This document shows, piece after piece, positions 16,528 through 24,579 of a stretch of 64,000 bases of DNA (its first letter is position 1; every line of letters begins with the position of its first letter). The notes under the pieces were generated by a model. It made no database searches. It was not told the origin of the DNA and saw only the letters and a program-made list of their open reading frames with translations. The stretch is from NCBI GenBank assembly GCA_964396185.1, contig CAYNEI010000001.1:227348-291347 (forward strand), read 5' to 3'. The translations under genes were made by a program, and so were the position numbers. The stretch comes from CAYNEI01 sp964396185. GTDB lineage: Archaea; Thermoplasmatota; SW-10-69-26.

Positions 16528-16673
16528 TGCTCACCACAACGACACAAGGCACACAACGAGAACGGAAGAGGGAACGGGGCGATCACCGGTGGAGCGCCCC
16601 AACCACCGGGCGCTCCGGTTGTCCTTCTGGGCCATCTCGTTCCCTTGTGTTCGTTGTGCCTTTGTGGTGAGCA
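16528..16673. repeat. Inverted-repeat element A (CACAACGA-type units)
   Basis: A 146-bp intergenic element between the divergent egsA and helicase genes. Perfect 12-bp terminal inverted repeats, TGCTCACCACAA (16528-16539) and TTGTGGTGAGCA (16662-16673), flank arms made of degenerate 7-9-nt units (CACAACGA, CACAAGG, CACACAACGA). The centre contains a 9-bp hairpin, GGAGCGCCC/GGGCGCTCC. No transposase is present. Four similar elements occur in this window. Confidence 0.8.
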
Positions 16674-16726
16674 TAGGTCCTCGTGGGGCCAAGGCTCAAG
16701 AGCGCGACCACGGTAGCAGGGCCTGC

Positions 16727-18688
16727 GTGCCCATCGAGTACCGGGTGGACGGCGACGAGCTCGTCATCGACACCACCGACCCGACAACTGACCGCAAGGC
16801 GCTCTGGAAGCGGCTCAAGCGCTTCGGGGTCCCCCTGGAGATCGAGCGCACCGTCGCCGTCACCCAAGCCAGGCTCCCCAGAGAGGGTGTGGCCAAGCTC
16901 ACATCCACGCTCAAGATGCTCGGCACCGAGCTGGTGCCGGCCGCAGGCGAGGCGAGCCTTGAGGATCTCGGCAAGGAGGAGGTGCGCTACGAGGATGTGC
17001 GCCCGGTGGACCCGGAGGAGGCGGTCGAGCTTGCCCGGGTCGACGAGCACCCGCGCCGGATCTTGGAACGCGCCATCGCGGATCTAGGCACCTTCGCCAT
17101 GGAGAACCTGGGCTTCGAGCACCGGGTGGAGGGCGACAAGCGGTTCTTGCGCCGGGCGCTCGAGCGCTGGGCGCCCAAGCCCGGGCCGGCAGCCGAGACC
17201 CATGATCCTGTCAATCAGCGCGTGAGCCAGGCCATCGCGCGCGTGCCAGATGAGGACAAGTGGCGCGCACGTGAGCTCCTGCTCGACCTTCACGAGGTGG
17301 CCAGCCAGGCCCAGGGCGAGATCCCAACCGCCCCGGTGCCGGACCCGATCCCCGGGTTCCATGGCAAGTTGAGAGGCTACCAGGAGACCGGTGTCGGCTT
17401 CCTGCTCGGCGCCAAGCTCAACGCCATCCTGGCCGACCAGATGGGGCTTGGCAAAACGGTCCAAACCATCGCAGCCATCCTATCAGCCGACACCCGCGCG
17501 CTCGTGGTCTGCCCGGCCAACGTACTGCACAACTGGGCGGCTGAAGTGGCCCGGTTCACCGGCGAACCCGTTGCCTTCTGGCATGGGCGCGAGCTCTCCG
17601 GTCCGCCTGAGGCTCGGTTCCGGATCACGACGTACAACTCGCTGCGGTTCCGAGACTGGCGCGACACGGACGCCGACCAGAGGCCCGTGCTCGTGCTCGA
17701 TGAGGCCCACGAGGTGCGCAACCCCGAGACCCAGCGCGCCCGCCTGGTCGAGGATCTGCCCCAGCAGCACCGCATCCTCTTGACGGGCACCCCCATCGTC
17801 AACGGGCTCGAGGACTACAACGAGCTGCTCGGCCACATCGGCGAGGGCCGCTGGGCCGAGGGCAACCGGTTCAAGCAGACGTGGATGGCCGACCCGGGTG
17901 TCCTGGCTCGCAACCCTCGCGTGCGGACTCACGTAGCGGATCTGCTGCAGCAAGCCACGCGCCATGTGGTCCTGCGCCGGCGCAAGGACGAGGTCCTCGA
18001 CGATCTCCCCCCGCGCACCGTGACGCTCTTGGCCCACGTGCTCAGCCAGCAGGAGCGCGCCGCCTACGAAGGCCTGGAGGCTCGGGCCCGGGAGGTCATG
18101 GCCGCGGCCAAGAGCGAGGTGCAGGTCTTCGCCCAGCTCCACAAGCTCCGGCAGTTCCTGCTCGACAAGCGCGCGCCCTTGCTCAAGGACCGAGTGGACG
18201 CGCTCGTGGCCGAGGACGAGGCCTGCGTGGTCTACAGCCACTACCTCGAACCCCTCAAGCGCCTCCACGCCCACCTGGGCGAGGAAGTGTCCGCCCGCTT
18301 GGATGGCTCCACGCCACCCGAACGGCGCGAGAAGCTCAGCCGCGCTTTGGGTGCTGATGATGGACCCCGGGTGCTTCTGGCCCAGATCGAGGCGGGCGGC
18401 ATCGGGCTCAACCTCACGGGCGCCCGGCACGTGCTCTTCGCGCACCTGGGCTGGACAGCCGCCATCCACCGCCAAGCCATCGACCGCGTGCACCGCATCG
18501 GCCAGGACCGCCCGGTGCAGGTCGAGTTCCTGATCACGCCGGACACGATCGACGAGCGCCTGGCCGACATCATCCTGCGAAAGGAGGCGGATGCCAACCT
18601 GGCGCTGGCCGACGAGGGGGACGTGCTCAACCGCAGCCAACTGGCAAAGATCGTGCTCGAGGAGCCTGGAACCGGCCAAGATGGCTGA
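16727..18688 (+). CDS. SNF2-family DNA-dependent ATPase/helicase
   Basis: 653 residues from the GTG at 16727, the first start after the repeat element. Residues 1-200 form a family-specific N-terminal region. The SNF2 ATPase core follows: motif I DQMGLGKTVQTI (about 237-248), motif Ia ALVVCPANVLHNW, motif II LDEAHEVRN (about 324), motif III ILLTGTPIVNG, motif V IEAGGIGLNLTGA and motif VI HRQAIDRVHRIGQDRPVQVE. It resembles archaeal Rad54/SsoRad54-like proteins that move along DNA and remodel protein-DNA complexes. The gene stands alone, with a monocistronic look. Confidence 0.9.
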   Translation: MPIEYRVDGDELVIDTTDPTTDRKALWKRLKRFGVPLEIERTVAVTQARLPREGVAKLTSTLKMLGTELVPAAGEASLEDLGKEEVRYEDVRPVDPEEAVELARVDEHPRRILERAIADLGTFAMENLGFEHRVEGDKRFLRRALERWAPKPGPAAETHDPVNQRVSQAIARVPDEDKWRARELLLDLHEVASQAQGEIPTAPVPDPIPGFHGKLRGYQETGVGFLLGAKLNAILADQMGLGKTVQTIAAILSADTRALVVCPANVLHNWAAEVARFTGEPVAFWHGRELSGPPEARFRITTYNSLRFRDWRDTDADQRPVLVLDEAHEVRNPETQRARLVEDLPQQHRILLTGTPIVNGLEDYNELLGHIGEGRWAEGNRFKQTWMADPGVLARNPRVRTHVADLLQQATRHVVLRRRKDEVLDDLPPRTVTLLAHVLSQQERAAYEGLEARAREVMAAAKSEVQVFAQLHKLRQFLLDKRAPLLKDRVDALVAEDEACVVYSHYLEPLKRLHAHLGEEVSARLDGSTPPERREKLSRALGADDGPRVLLAQIEAGGIGLNLTGARHVLFAHLGWTAAIHRQAIDRVHRIGQDRPVQVEFLITPDTIDERLADIILRKEADANLALADEGDVLNRSQLAKIVLEEPGTGQDG

Positions 18689-18740
18689 ACGAGGCCCGAT
18701 GCAAGGGAACGTGAGAAGTTTCTACCATCTGTCCAACAAA

Positions 18741-18748
18741 GCTTAAGG
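18741..18748 (+). promoter_or_regulatory. TATA-like box for the 82-residue protein
   Basis: GCTTAAGG centred about 28 nt before the ATG at 18773, consistent with leaderless transcription and supporting that start over the TTG at 18767. Confidence 0.5.
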
Positions 18749-18772
18749 CAACCTCGCCGAACTGGGTTGAGG

Positions 18773-19021
18773 ATGAGGATGCAGGTCGAAGCCCCACAGG
18801 AGGAGACGCAGATCGTTTGCAGGATGGCCTTCGACCCACGCAAACTGGCGGTGGCCGTCGAGCGCATGATCCAGGAAGGGGTCGATCTCATCGGCTACGC
18901 CTTCGAGCCGGCTCGCGACCGTGGGCAGGCGCGCTTCTGGGTGACCAACCCCACCAACGCCATGCTCGTGCTCGAGGAGCTAGGCCTGGAGCCGCGCACC
19001 CCGGGCGCCTCTGTCCGGTGA
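18773..19021 (+). CDS. Small conserved-looking protein, unknown
   Basis: 82 residues starting MRMQVEAPQEETQIVCRMAF. The pattern of strand, helix (FDPRKLAVAVERMIQEGVDL), strand (IGYAFEPA), strand (QARFWVTN) and helix (NAMLVLEELGLEPR) is a beta-alpha-beta-beta-alpha order compatible with an ACT-like or other ferredoxin-like fold. No active-site residues are apparent. Its own TATA-like box suggests an independent gene, placed between the SNF2 helicase and a protease gene on the opposite strand. A regulatory small-ligand-binding role is only a guess. Confidence 0.6.
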   Translation: MRMQVEAPQEETQIVCRMAFDPRKLAVAVERMIQEGVDLIGYAFEPARDRGQARFWVTNPTNAMLVLEELGLEPRTPGASVR

Positions 19022-19054
19022 CCCGGCCGCACGACCCCCATCTCAGGGGGCGGG

Positions 19055-19984
19055 TCAGCCGGGCGTTAGCCCGTGGCCACCCGGCCGCTCGTGGGGCAAC
19101 GTCGGTTCGTCGAGCAACTGGAACGTCTTGAGCTCCAGCACCGCGCCCGTGCGCGCCTCCAGGGAGGCCAGGGCAGCAGCCAGGTTGACCACGCCGTTGG
19201 CCACACCGCTGGTGCCCACGCTGACCGTCTGAACCACGCCCAGCGCGCGCCCATCGTGCAGGAGGATCGGGCTCCCGGAGTCCCCGCTGATGCTGGCTGG
19301 GACCAAGGTCACACGCGTGGAGGCCTCCGTCGAGGCGTCCACGTAGCCCTCTCGAGGATCCGCGATCTCGATGTCGTCCTGGTCACCGTCACGCAGGGGC
19401 GTGTTCCCATAGGTGAGCACCAGCGTGTCTGTCTCGACCGGCGTGGAGGCGATGCCGGTGGGCCCACCCCAGTGCATCAGCGCCGGGTGCACGAGCGAGC
19501 GGGCATCATCGGGGATGTGCACGAGGGCGAAGTCATCCTCGAAGCCATCGTCACCGGGCTCCTTGTCCTCGCAGGCAGCCCCGGACGTAGCACCCCCCCA
19601 GCTGCAGTACACGAGCGTGCCCGTGACAACGCCGCCGCCGATGGCGATGGGATCCCCGATGGCTTGCCCGGTCACGCAGTGGCTGGCGGTGCCGAGGTAG
19701 AGCGTCCGGTTGTCCGGGCTGGAGAAGACGTAGTTGGCCGTGCAGGTGCCGCTGAACGGCTCACCCTGGACGATACGCACGCCGGGCCGGATCACGGCCT
19801 CATCCACCGAAGGCCACCCCGGCGCGTACATGCCCTCGCCTGGCTGCTGGGTCCCGTCCTCTCCGCTCCCCGGCAGCCCCGTGGCATCGTCGCCGGGGGT
19901 TGCAGGGGCTGGGTCGCCACCATCCAGGCAACCCACCAGGCCGACGGCAGCTACCAGCAGGGAGAGCGCCAGGGCTCGTCGCAT
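19055..19984 (-). CDS. Secreted trypsin-like serine protease, lipoprotein
   Basis: 309 residues. The N-terminus is a lipoprotein signal (LALSLLVAAVGLVGC) followed by a Gly/Asp/Pro-rich linker. The catalytic triad of an S1/chymotrypsin-fold protease is visible in order: His in GTASHCVTG (about residue 102), Asp in GFEDDFALVHIPDD (about 151), Ser in PASISGDSGSPILLHDG (about 235). Two cysteine pairs could stabilise it. It would act outside the cell, attached to the membrane. The C-terminus is a short helix-rich tail. The DedA gene is divergent upstream, 115 nt away. Confidence 0.87.
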   Translation of the reverse strand: MRRALALSLLVAAVGLVGCLDGGDPAPATPGDDATGLPGSGEDGTQQPGEGMYAPGWPSVDEAVIRPGVRIVQGEPFSGTCTANYVFSSPDNRTLYLGTASHCVTGQAIGDPIAIGGGVVTGTLVYCSWGGATSGAACEDKEPGDDGFEDDFALVHIPDDARSLVHPALMHWGGPTGIASTPVETDTLVLTYGNTPLRDGDQDDIEIADPREGYVDASTEASTRVTLVPASISGDSGSPILLHDGRALGVVQTVSVGTSGVANGVVNLAAALASLEARTGAVLELKTFQLLDEPTLPHERPGGHGLTPG

Positions 19985-20099
19985 GGCCCAACCTCGGTGG
20001 GCATGGTTGAAGAAGGGGTGGGGTAGGGGAGCTGGATGGGTCGGCCGCGGTGCGCTCTCGACACCCTGAAACGTCGAGACTTCCTACGGGCCCACGGCC

Positions 20100-21131
20100 A
20101 TGGCGATCGACATCGTCGCACCGATGCTCGAGTTCCTCGCTGCCTACGGGCTCTACGCCGTCTTCGTGCTGCTTGTGCTCGACGGTGCCCTGCTCCTGCC
20201 GGTGCTCCCAGGCGAGATCGTCATGGTCATGGCCGTGGCGGCCTATGCCAACAACCTCTGGGATCTGGCCATGCTGGTCCTGCTGGCCACGGCAGCCGCC
20301 ATCGTCGGGAGCCTCATGCTCTACGGCTTCTCGCGGTGGGGTGGGCGCAGCCTCATCGAACGACATCCTCGGTTGTTCATGATGCCGCGCCGGCGTCGCG
20401 AGCGCCTTGAGCGCGCCTTCCAGCACCCGCTTGGCCAGAGCCTGGTGCTCTTCCTGCGCATCGTCCCCCTGACTCGCGTGCTTGTCAACATCCCGGCTGG
20501 GCTGGCCAGGATGCGCGTGATCCCGTTCGTGATCCTCTCCAGCATCGGGATGCTCGTGTTCCACGCCGGCTTCATGTACATCACATTCGTCTACGGCGAG
20601 CCTGGGGCTGGCGTGGGCGAGCAGGCGGCTGCCCTCCAGCAGGCCTACGGCAGCCCTGCCTGGGAGTTCATCCAAGCCAACGAGGTGATCACCGCGCTTG
20701 GCGCGCTTGCCTTCGGCGCGTTCCTCAGCTTCCGGGCCTCCCGGCGCGTGCTCAAGTGGCCCGATGAGCCGTACGGGAGCCTGCTCGGCCGGCTCAGCGT
20801 GCGCATGCAGCTCTGGGGTGGGCTGGCCGTGCTCGCCCTGATCGCCTACGACCCAGCCCTGCTCTTCGAGCTCTCCAGGCTCGGTGGTCTGGACATCGAG
20901 CAGCTGGCCGGCAACCTGCGATGGGAGCCTGCCTCGTTCGTCGCCGGCCTGGCTGGGATCGCCACGCTGCTTGGCATCATCCTCATCGCGCTGGAGAAAA
21001 CCGCCAAGCACCGCCACGAACAGTGGAAGGAGCAACAACGCCTCGACGAGGTCGAGGAGGCCCAAGTAGAGGCGCTTCCCGAGGAAACCGACGATGGCGA
21101 CGCCCCAGTCTTCGAATGGGCAGACGGGTGA
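20100..21131 (+). CDS. DedA-family (VTT domain) membrane protein
   Basis: 343 residues with five to seven hydrophobic segments. The N-terminal half matches the DedA/SNARE-associated family: a glycine-rich re-entrant region around PVLPGEIVMVMAVAAYA, then GRSLIERHPRLFMMPRRRRERLE and the arginine-containing motif GQSLVLFLRIVPLTRVLVNIPAGLARM. DedA proteins scramble or transport lipids such as undecaprenyl/polyprenyl phosphate or keep membrane potential. The C-terminal half adds further membrane helices and an acidic cytoplasmic tail (EVEEAQVEALPEETDD). It ends 2 nt before the end of the convergent LVIVD gene. Confidence 0.82.
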   Translation: MAIDIVAPMLEFLAAYGLYAVFVLLVLDGALLLPVLPGEIVMVMAVAAYANNLWDLAMLVLLATAAAIVGSLMLYGFSRWGGRSLIERHPRLFMMPRRRRERLERAFQHPLGQSLVLFLRIVPLTRVLVNIPAGLARMRVIPFVILSSIGMLVFHAGFMYITFVYGEPGAGVGEQAAALQQAYGSPAWEFIQANEVITALGALAFGAFLSFRASRRVLKWPDEPYGSLLGRLSVRMQLWGGLAVLALIAYDPALLFELSRLGGLDIEQLAGNLRWEPASFVAGLAGIATLLGIILIALEKTAKHRHEQWKEQQRLDEVEEAQVEALPEETDDGDAPVFEWADG

Positions 21132-21133
21132 GC

Positions 21134-22792
21134 TCACTCGTGGACCGGGATCTCCCACGGCGTTGGCGCCGGGGCCGGGCGCGTGGCGTCGAAGCCAAGC
21201 GTGTAGAGCCCGCTGTTCCCGTCGAAGGTGACCAGGGTTCCGTCCGGCATGGCCAGGGCCTCCTCTACGGTGGGCGCCCAGCGCTGGGAGTCCGCCGGCT
21301 CGGTGGGCGGATCGATGTCCGGAAGGTAGACCCCGATGGACGGCAGCGAGACCCAGTCGGTGGCGTTCCGGATGGGCGAGAGGTCCACTGCCCAGATGCC
21401 GCCGTGGTACATGGAGACGAACAGGGTCTCGTCCACGACGCTGTAGTAGTGGTTGCTGAACATGTAGGTTCCCGACCAGTCCAGCTCGTGCGGGAGCGTC
21501 CAGGCCGCCACGGGCTCAGGATCGGTTGGATCGGTCGTGTCGATCACGTAGAGCAAGCCCGAGGGGTAGCCCTCCGGGTGGCCGGCGAACTCCGGCCCGA
21601 TGATCGTGTAATGCTTGCCATCCCAGAGCTGCTCGAGAGGCAGCGCTGAGTGCACGGTGCCGCCGTCGCTGCCGCCGCCGCTGCCGGACTCGCGCACCTG
21701 CCAGGCGCCCAAGGGCTCCGGGTTGGACGGATCGCTCATGTCCAGGATGGAGAAGCGGTCCCCGCCGGCGAGGTAGGCAACGACGCCGCCTGTGCCGGGA
21801 TGGGTATGAAGCCAGGCATCGTGGCCCCGGGGACCCAGCTCAGGGACCCCGTCGTCCATGCGCGGCTCATCGTAGGGCTGGGGCCGGTAGATCGAGAGCA
21901 GGCTCGCGGACGCCTGAGCACCGTCGCCGGCGAGCTCGTAGAAAGCGTAGGCGCTCACTTGGTTGTCGCCAGGCACGATGCCCGTGGGCCCAGGTGTGGG
22001 GTAGCGTGTGGTGGTGACCACGAGCCAGCTCATGCCCGCCTCCTCGGTGGCGAAGATCGAGTGGCCGTTGCCAGGCAGCGGCTGGCTCTCCACCACCGCG
22101 GGCGCGGCCGGGTCCGAGATGTCCACGACCACGAGGCTCATGGGCCGGGGCTGTGTGTCCTCGGCCTGGCTCGTCGTCCATGTCAGAAGCACGGGCTCGT
22201 CCGAGCACGCCGAGCGCCACAGGATCTGGGCCTCGGGCTCCTCGGAGCCGGGCTTCTCGGAGTTGGTCAGCTCGGGGTTGGGCAGGTTGGGGCTAGCCAG
22301 CTCGGGGTTGGGCACGGGGTCCTCGCGCAGATCAGCGGTGGCGAGCACGATGTTCTGGCCGTTGGGTGCGACCGCCAGGTCGTAGATGCGCGTCGTCTGC
22401 ATGACGAGCTCGCCGATCCAGACCGGGTTGGCCGGGTCGGTGACGTCGGCCAGCGCGAAGCCGACGTCCGAGCGGGACTCCACGGCCGCGATGCGCCGGC
22501 CATCCTCGACCTCCTTGGCGTCCCCGCAGAAGTACGCGCCTGCCGGCGCCCCGTCATAGTACGTGCTGTTCAGCGGGGAGTAGCCGAGCACGTCGAAGTT
22601 CGGCGTGGAGAGGCCCCGGTGCTGGGCGCGGTCGTTGTGGTCGTGGTCCTCGCCGAAGGCGAGCGCCTTCTCGGACCAGGCGATCTCGAACTCCAGGGCG
22701 TTCTCAGCCAGGTCAGGCTCGTCGCTGGAGCCGATGCAGCCGGCCAGTGCAGGTAGGGCGAGTAGGAGAGCGAGCAGCCACGTTGAGCGCAT
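21134..22792 (-). CDS. LVIVD-repeat lipoprotein
   Basis: 552 residues. I placed the start at 22792, where a lipoprotein signal begins (MRSTWLLALLLALPALAGC). The body is a beta-propeller-like array of LVIVD repeats, each of the form VxDxxDPxxP: ALADVTDPANPVWIGE, LVVVDISDPAAPAVVE, FSILDMSDPSNPEPLG, LYVIDTTDPTDPEPVA. It would be on the cell surface. Inside is a low-complexity insert (NPELASPNLPNPELTNSEKP) encoded by a 17-bp direct repeat at 22268-22284 and 22298-22314. A related protein is encoded at 58.7-60.1 kb. The function of LVIVD proteins is not established. Confidence 0.83.
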   Translation of the reverse strand: MRSTWLLALLLALPALAGCIGSSDEPDLAENALEFEIAWSEKALAFGEDHDHNDRAQHRGLSTPNFDVLGYSPLNSTYYDGAPAGAYFCGDAKEVEDGRRIAAVESRSDVGFALADVTDPANPVWIGELVMQTTRIYDLAVAPNGQNIVLATADLREDPVPNPELASPNLPNPELTNSEKPGSEEPEAQILWRSACSDEPVLLTWTTSQAEDTQPRPMSLVVVDISDPAAPAVVESQPLPGNGHSIFATEEAGMSWLVVTTTRYPTPGPTGIVPGDNQVSAYAFYELAGDGAQASASLLSIYRPQPYDEPRMDDGVPELGPRGHDAWLHTHPGTGGVVAYLAGGDRFSILDMSDPSNPEPLGAWQVRESGSGGGSDGGTVHSALPLEQLWDGKHYTIIGPEFAGHPEGYPSGLLYVIDTTDPTDPEPVAAWTLPHELDWSGTYMFSNHYYSVVDETLFVSMYHGGIWAVDLSPIRNATDWVSLPSIGVYLPDIDPPTEPADSQRWAPTVEEALAMPDGTLVTFDGNSGLYTLGFDATRPAPAPTPWEIPVHE

Positions 22793-22832
22793 CCTCAGGG
22801 AGCCTCCGGGTTCGAAGTGTGGCCGGGGGGTC

Positions 22833-23810
22833 TTAATCCTTCCTGGGGGAAGGCCACCCTTCCTGGAAGAAAACCCGCACCCGCTCCTCATAGCCCGCAC
22901 CTGCCAAGGCCCTGGGCTCACCGTGGCGAGCCCCATCAACGAGCCAGAGCTCGCTCATCCCCTCCGGCGCGGCGGCATGGAGCCGCTCGGAGTGCGAGGG
23001 TGGGATCACCTCGTCGGCTGTGCCGTGGATCAAGAGCACCGGGAAGGGCGTGTCCTGGATCGCCTGCTCCGGGGAGACCTCGCTGGGCCAGGCGCCCAGC
23101 GTGATCCGGGCGTAGAGCTCGGTCAGGCCCACCAGCGGCCACTTCGTCGGCCCGATGAATGGTCCGTAGAGCTCGCCGATGAGATCGTCCAACTGGGCGT
23201 AGCTGGCCTCGGCGACGAGCGCCTCCATGCGGGGATCGCTGGCCATGAGCATGGTGGCCGCCGAGAGCGAGAAGCCCAGGCCCACGATGCGGTCCACCTC
23301 GGGGCGGTTCTCCAGGTGGTCGAGGGCCGCGGTGACGTCGCGCACCTCGCGCAGACCTACCGTGGCCAGCGAGCCCTGGCTAGCCCCGAAGGAGCGGTGG
23401 TCGAAGAGGAAGAGGTGGTGGTCCCCGTGCAGGAAAGCCACGCCCGGGAGCACATCCCCCTTCTCGGCTGGGTAGCCGTGGCCCACGAGCACCGTGGTGG
23501 TGTTCTGGGGAGTGTCCGTTGCTCCCAGGGATCCGGTCTGGTTGGTGGCGTTGGCTGCTGGGATCCACCAGCCCGCCAGCTCGAGGTCGTCGGAGGTGGT
23601 GAACCGGACCTCCTCATAGGGCAGCCCGAGCCTCTCGGGCGTGATGCCGGATTCGATCTTGGGTGGATGGGTGACCATGTAGAGCTGGAGCATGGGCAGG
23701 GCCAGCACGATGGCCAGGACGACCAGGCCGATCTTGAGCCACGGGGCCACGTTGGGGTATCGGGCCTCATCGGGGTTGAACGTGGGGGTTCTGGGACCAG
23801 AAGTGGACAT
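22833..23810 (-). CDS. Membrane-anchored alpha/beta hydrolase
   Basis: 325 residues. One membrane helix near the N-terminus (IGLVVLAIVLALPMLQLYMV) anchors an alpha/beta-hydrolase domain. Visible are the oxyanion region LVGHGYPAEKGDVL, the FDHRSFGAS strand, the nucleophile elbow GLGFSLSAATM (Ser as nucleophile), the acid in HGTADEVIPPSHS and the final His in GARHGEPRAL. This resembles the Bem46/YhfR-like membrane hydrolase group. The substrate is unknown. The gene runs upstream of the LVIVD lipoprotein gene, 40 nt away, so an operon is possible. Confidence 0.85.
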   Translation of the reverse strand: MSTSGPRTPTFNPDEARYPNVAPWLKIGLVVLAIVLALPMLQLYMVTHPPKIESGITPERLGLPYEEVRFTTSDDLELAGWWIPAANATNQTGSLGATDTPQNTTTVLVGHGYPAEKGDVLPGVAFLHGDHHLFLFDHRSFGASQGSLATVGLREVRDVTAALDHLENRPEVDRIVGLGFSLSAATMLMASDPRMEALVAEASYAQLDDLIGELYGPFIGPTKWPLVGLTELYARITLGAWPSEVSPEQAIQDTPFPVLLIHGTADEVIPPSHSERLHAAAPEGMSELWLVDGARHGEPRALAGAGYEERVRVFFQEGWPSPRKD

Positions 23811-23826
23811 GGTCCCCGGAGAGAAA

Positions 23827-23834
23827 CCTTAAGG
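23827..23834. promoter_or_regulatory. Palindromic TATA-like box shared by divergent genes
   Basis: CCTTAAGG is its own reverse complement. It lies about 20 nt before the hydrolase ATG (23810, minus strand) and about 26 nt before the vapB ATG (23856, plus strand), and could serve both as box A of the toxin-antitoxin operon and of the hydrolase. Confidence 0.4.
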
Positions 23835-23855
23835 CGTCACAGGTGTGATGGTTGT

Positions 23856-24107
23856 ATGATGAGCAGCACCGTCCACCTGAGCGATGAGGCCTACGCCCTG
23901 CTCAAGGCGCTGAAAGGGCCCAACGAATCGTTCAGCGACGTCGTGATGCGCGAGATCGGAACTGGCCGAAACCCGCTCAAGTTGCTTGAGTTGAAAGAGC
24001 TCATGGACCCCGACATCGATCTCGATGAGATCCGCGCGCGCCGTGCACCGGCGGAGGCCGCCCGCGAAGAGAGCCTCCGGCGCCATGCCGAGGGTGACGG
24101 GGACTGA
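23856..24107 (+). CDS. vapB: VapB-type antitoxin
   Basis: 83 residues. It starts with the archaeal VapB pattern (STVHLSDEAYALLKALKGPN, then ESFSDVVMREIG) expected to form a DNA-binding ribbon-helix-helix or related N-terminal domain, followed by a C-terminal part (LMDPDIDLDEIRARRAPA) that would neutralise the toxin. It ends 2 nt before vapC, so the two are co-translated. TA operons of this type are repressed by their own antitoxin. Two ATG codons (23856, 23859) are adjacent; the first fits the TATA spacing. Confidence 0.85.
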   Translation: MMSSTVHLSDEAYALLKALKGPNESFSDVVMREIGTGRNPLKLLELKELMDPDIDLDEIRARRAPAEAAREESLRRHAEGDGD

Positions 24108-24109
24108 CC

Positions 24110-24484
24110 ATGGCGATCGTCTTGGACACCACCTTCCTCGTGGACACAGCCCGGGGAGATCCCGACGCCGTTGAGAAGCTCATGGAACTCATCGACGGCG
24201 ACGAGCGCATGATCGCGCCGAGCATCGTCTTGGCCGAGTTCCTGGATCAGACGACAGCGGTCCGTGAGGCCCTCGGGCGGGTCCGCGACGCAGTGAGGTT
24301 CTCCTCGTTCACCACCGAGGACGCGGTTGTCGCAGCGGAGCTCGCAAGAGAGCTGCGGCTCGAAGGCCGGTATCCTGGGAGGATCGACTGCCTGATCGCT
24401 GGGTTCGCGATCGCGCGGGGCAACCTGCCCATCCTCACGCGCAACGCCCGACATTTCCCCGCGAACGATGTCGTCGAGTACTAA
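24110..24484 (+). CDS. vapC: VapC PIN-domain toxin
   Basis: 124 residues of a single PIN domain. The acidic metal-binding residues are Asp in VLDTTFLVD, Glu in IVLAEFLDQ, Asp in YPGRIDCLIAGFAIA, and the C-terminal LTRNARHFP. PIN toxins cleave RNA, commonly tRNA or rRNA, when the antitoxin is lost. All catalytic positions look intact, so the toxin is probably active. Confidence 0.9.
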   Translation: MAIVLDTTFLVDTARGDPDAVEKLMELIDGDERMIAPSIVLAEFLDQTTAVREALGRVRDAVRFSSFTTEDAVVAAELARELRLEGRYPGRIDCLIAGFAIARGNLPILTRNARHFPANDVVEY

Positions 24485-24551
24485 CCGCTGCCTCCCCCCG
24501 CCCAGCGCCTGAAGCGCGCGCCCGTTGAGCGCGGCCCGCCGCCCAAACCGA

Positions 24552-24558
24552 TTTAAAG
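24552..24558 (+). promoter_or_regulatory. TATA-like box of the arcS operon
   Basis: TTTAAAG lies 22-28 nt before the GTG start at 24580, implying a leaderless mRNA and supporting that start. Confidence 0.55.
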
Positions 24559-24579
24559 GACCGGCCTCTGCTCGGGAGC

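Noticed and set aside
15618..16670. Plus-strand open frame of 350 codons
   Set aside because: Complement of egsA, whose motifs are unmistakable.
16433..16726. N-terminal extension of the SNF2 helicase
   Set aside because: The extra 98 codons run through egsA's start and element A and have no domain character; the GTG at 16727 starts the conserved-looking protein.
22605..23855. Long N-terminal extension of the vapB frame
   Set aside because: It is antisense to the LVIVD and hydrolase genes; the antitoxin start at 23856 is set by the TATA box and by family length.
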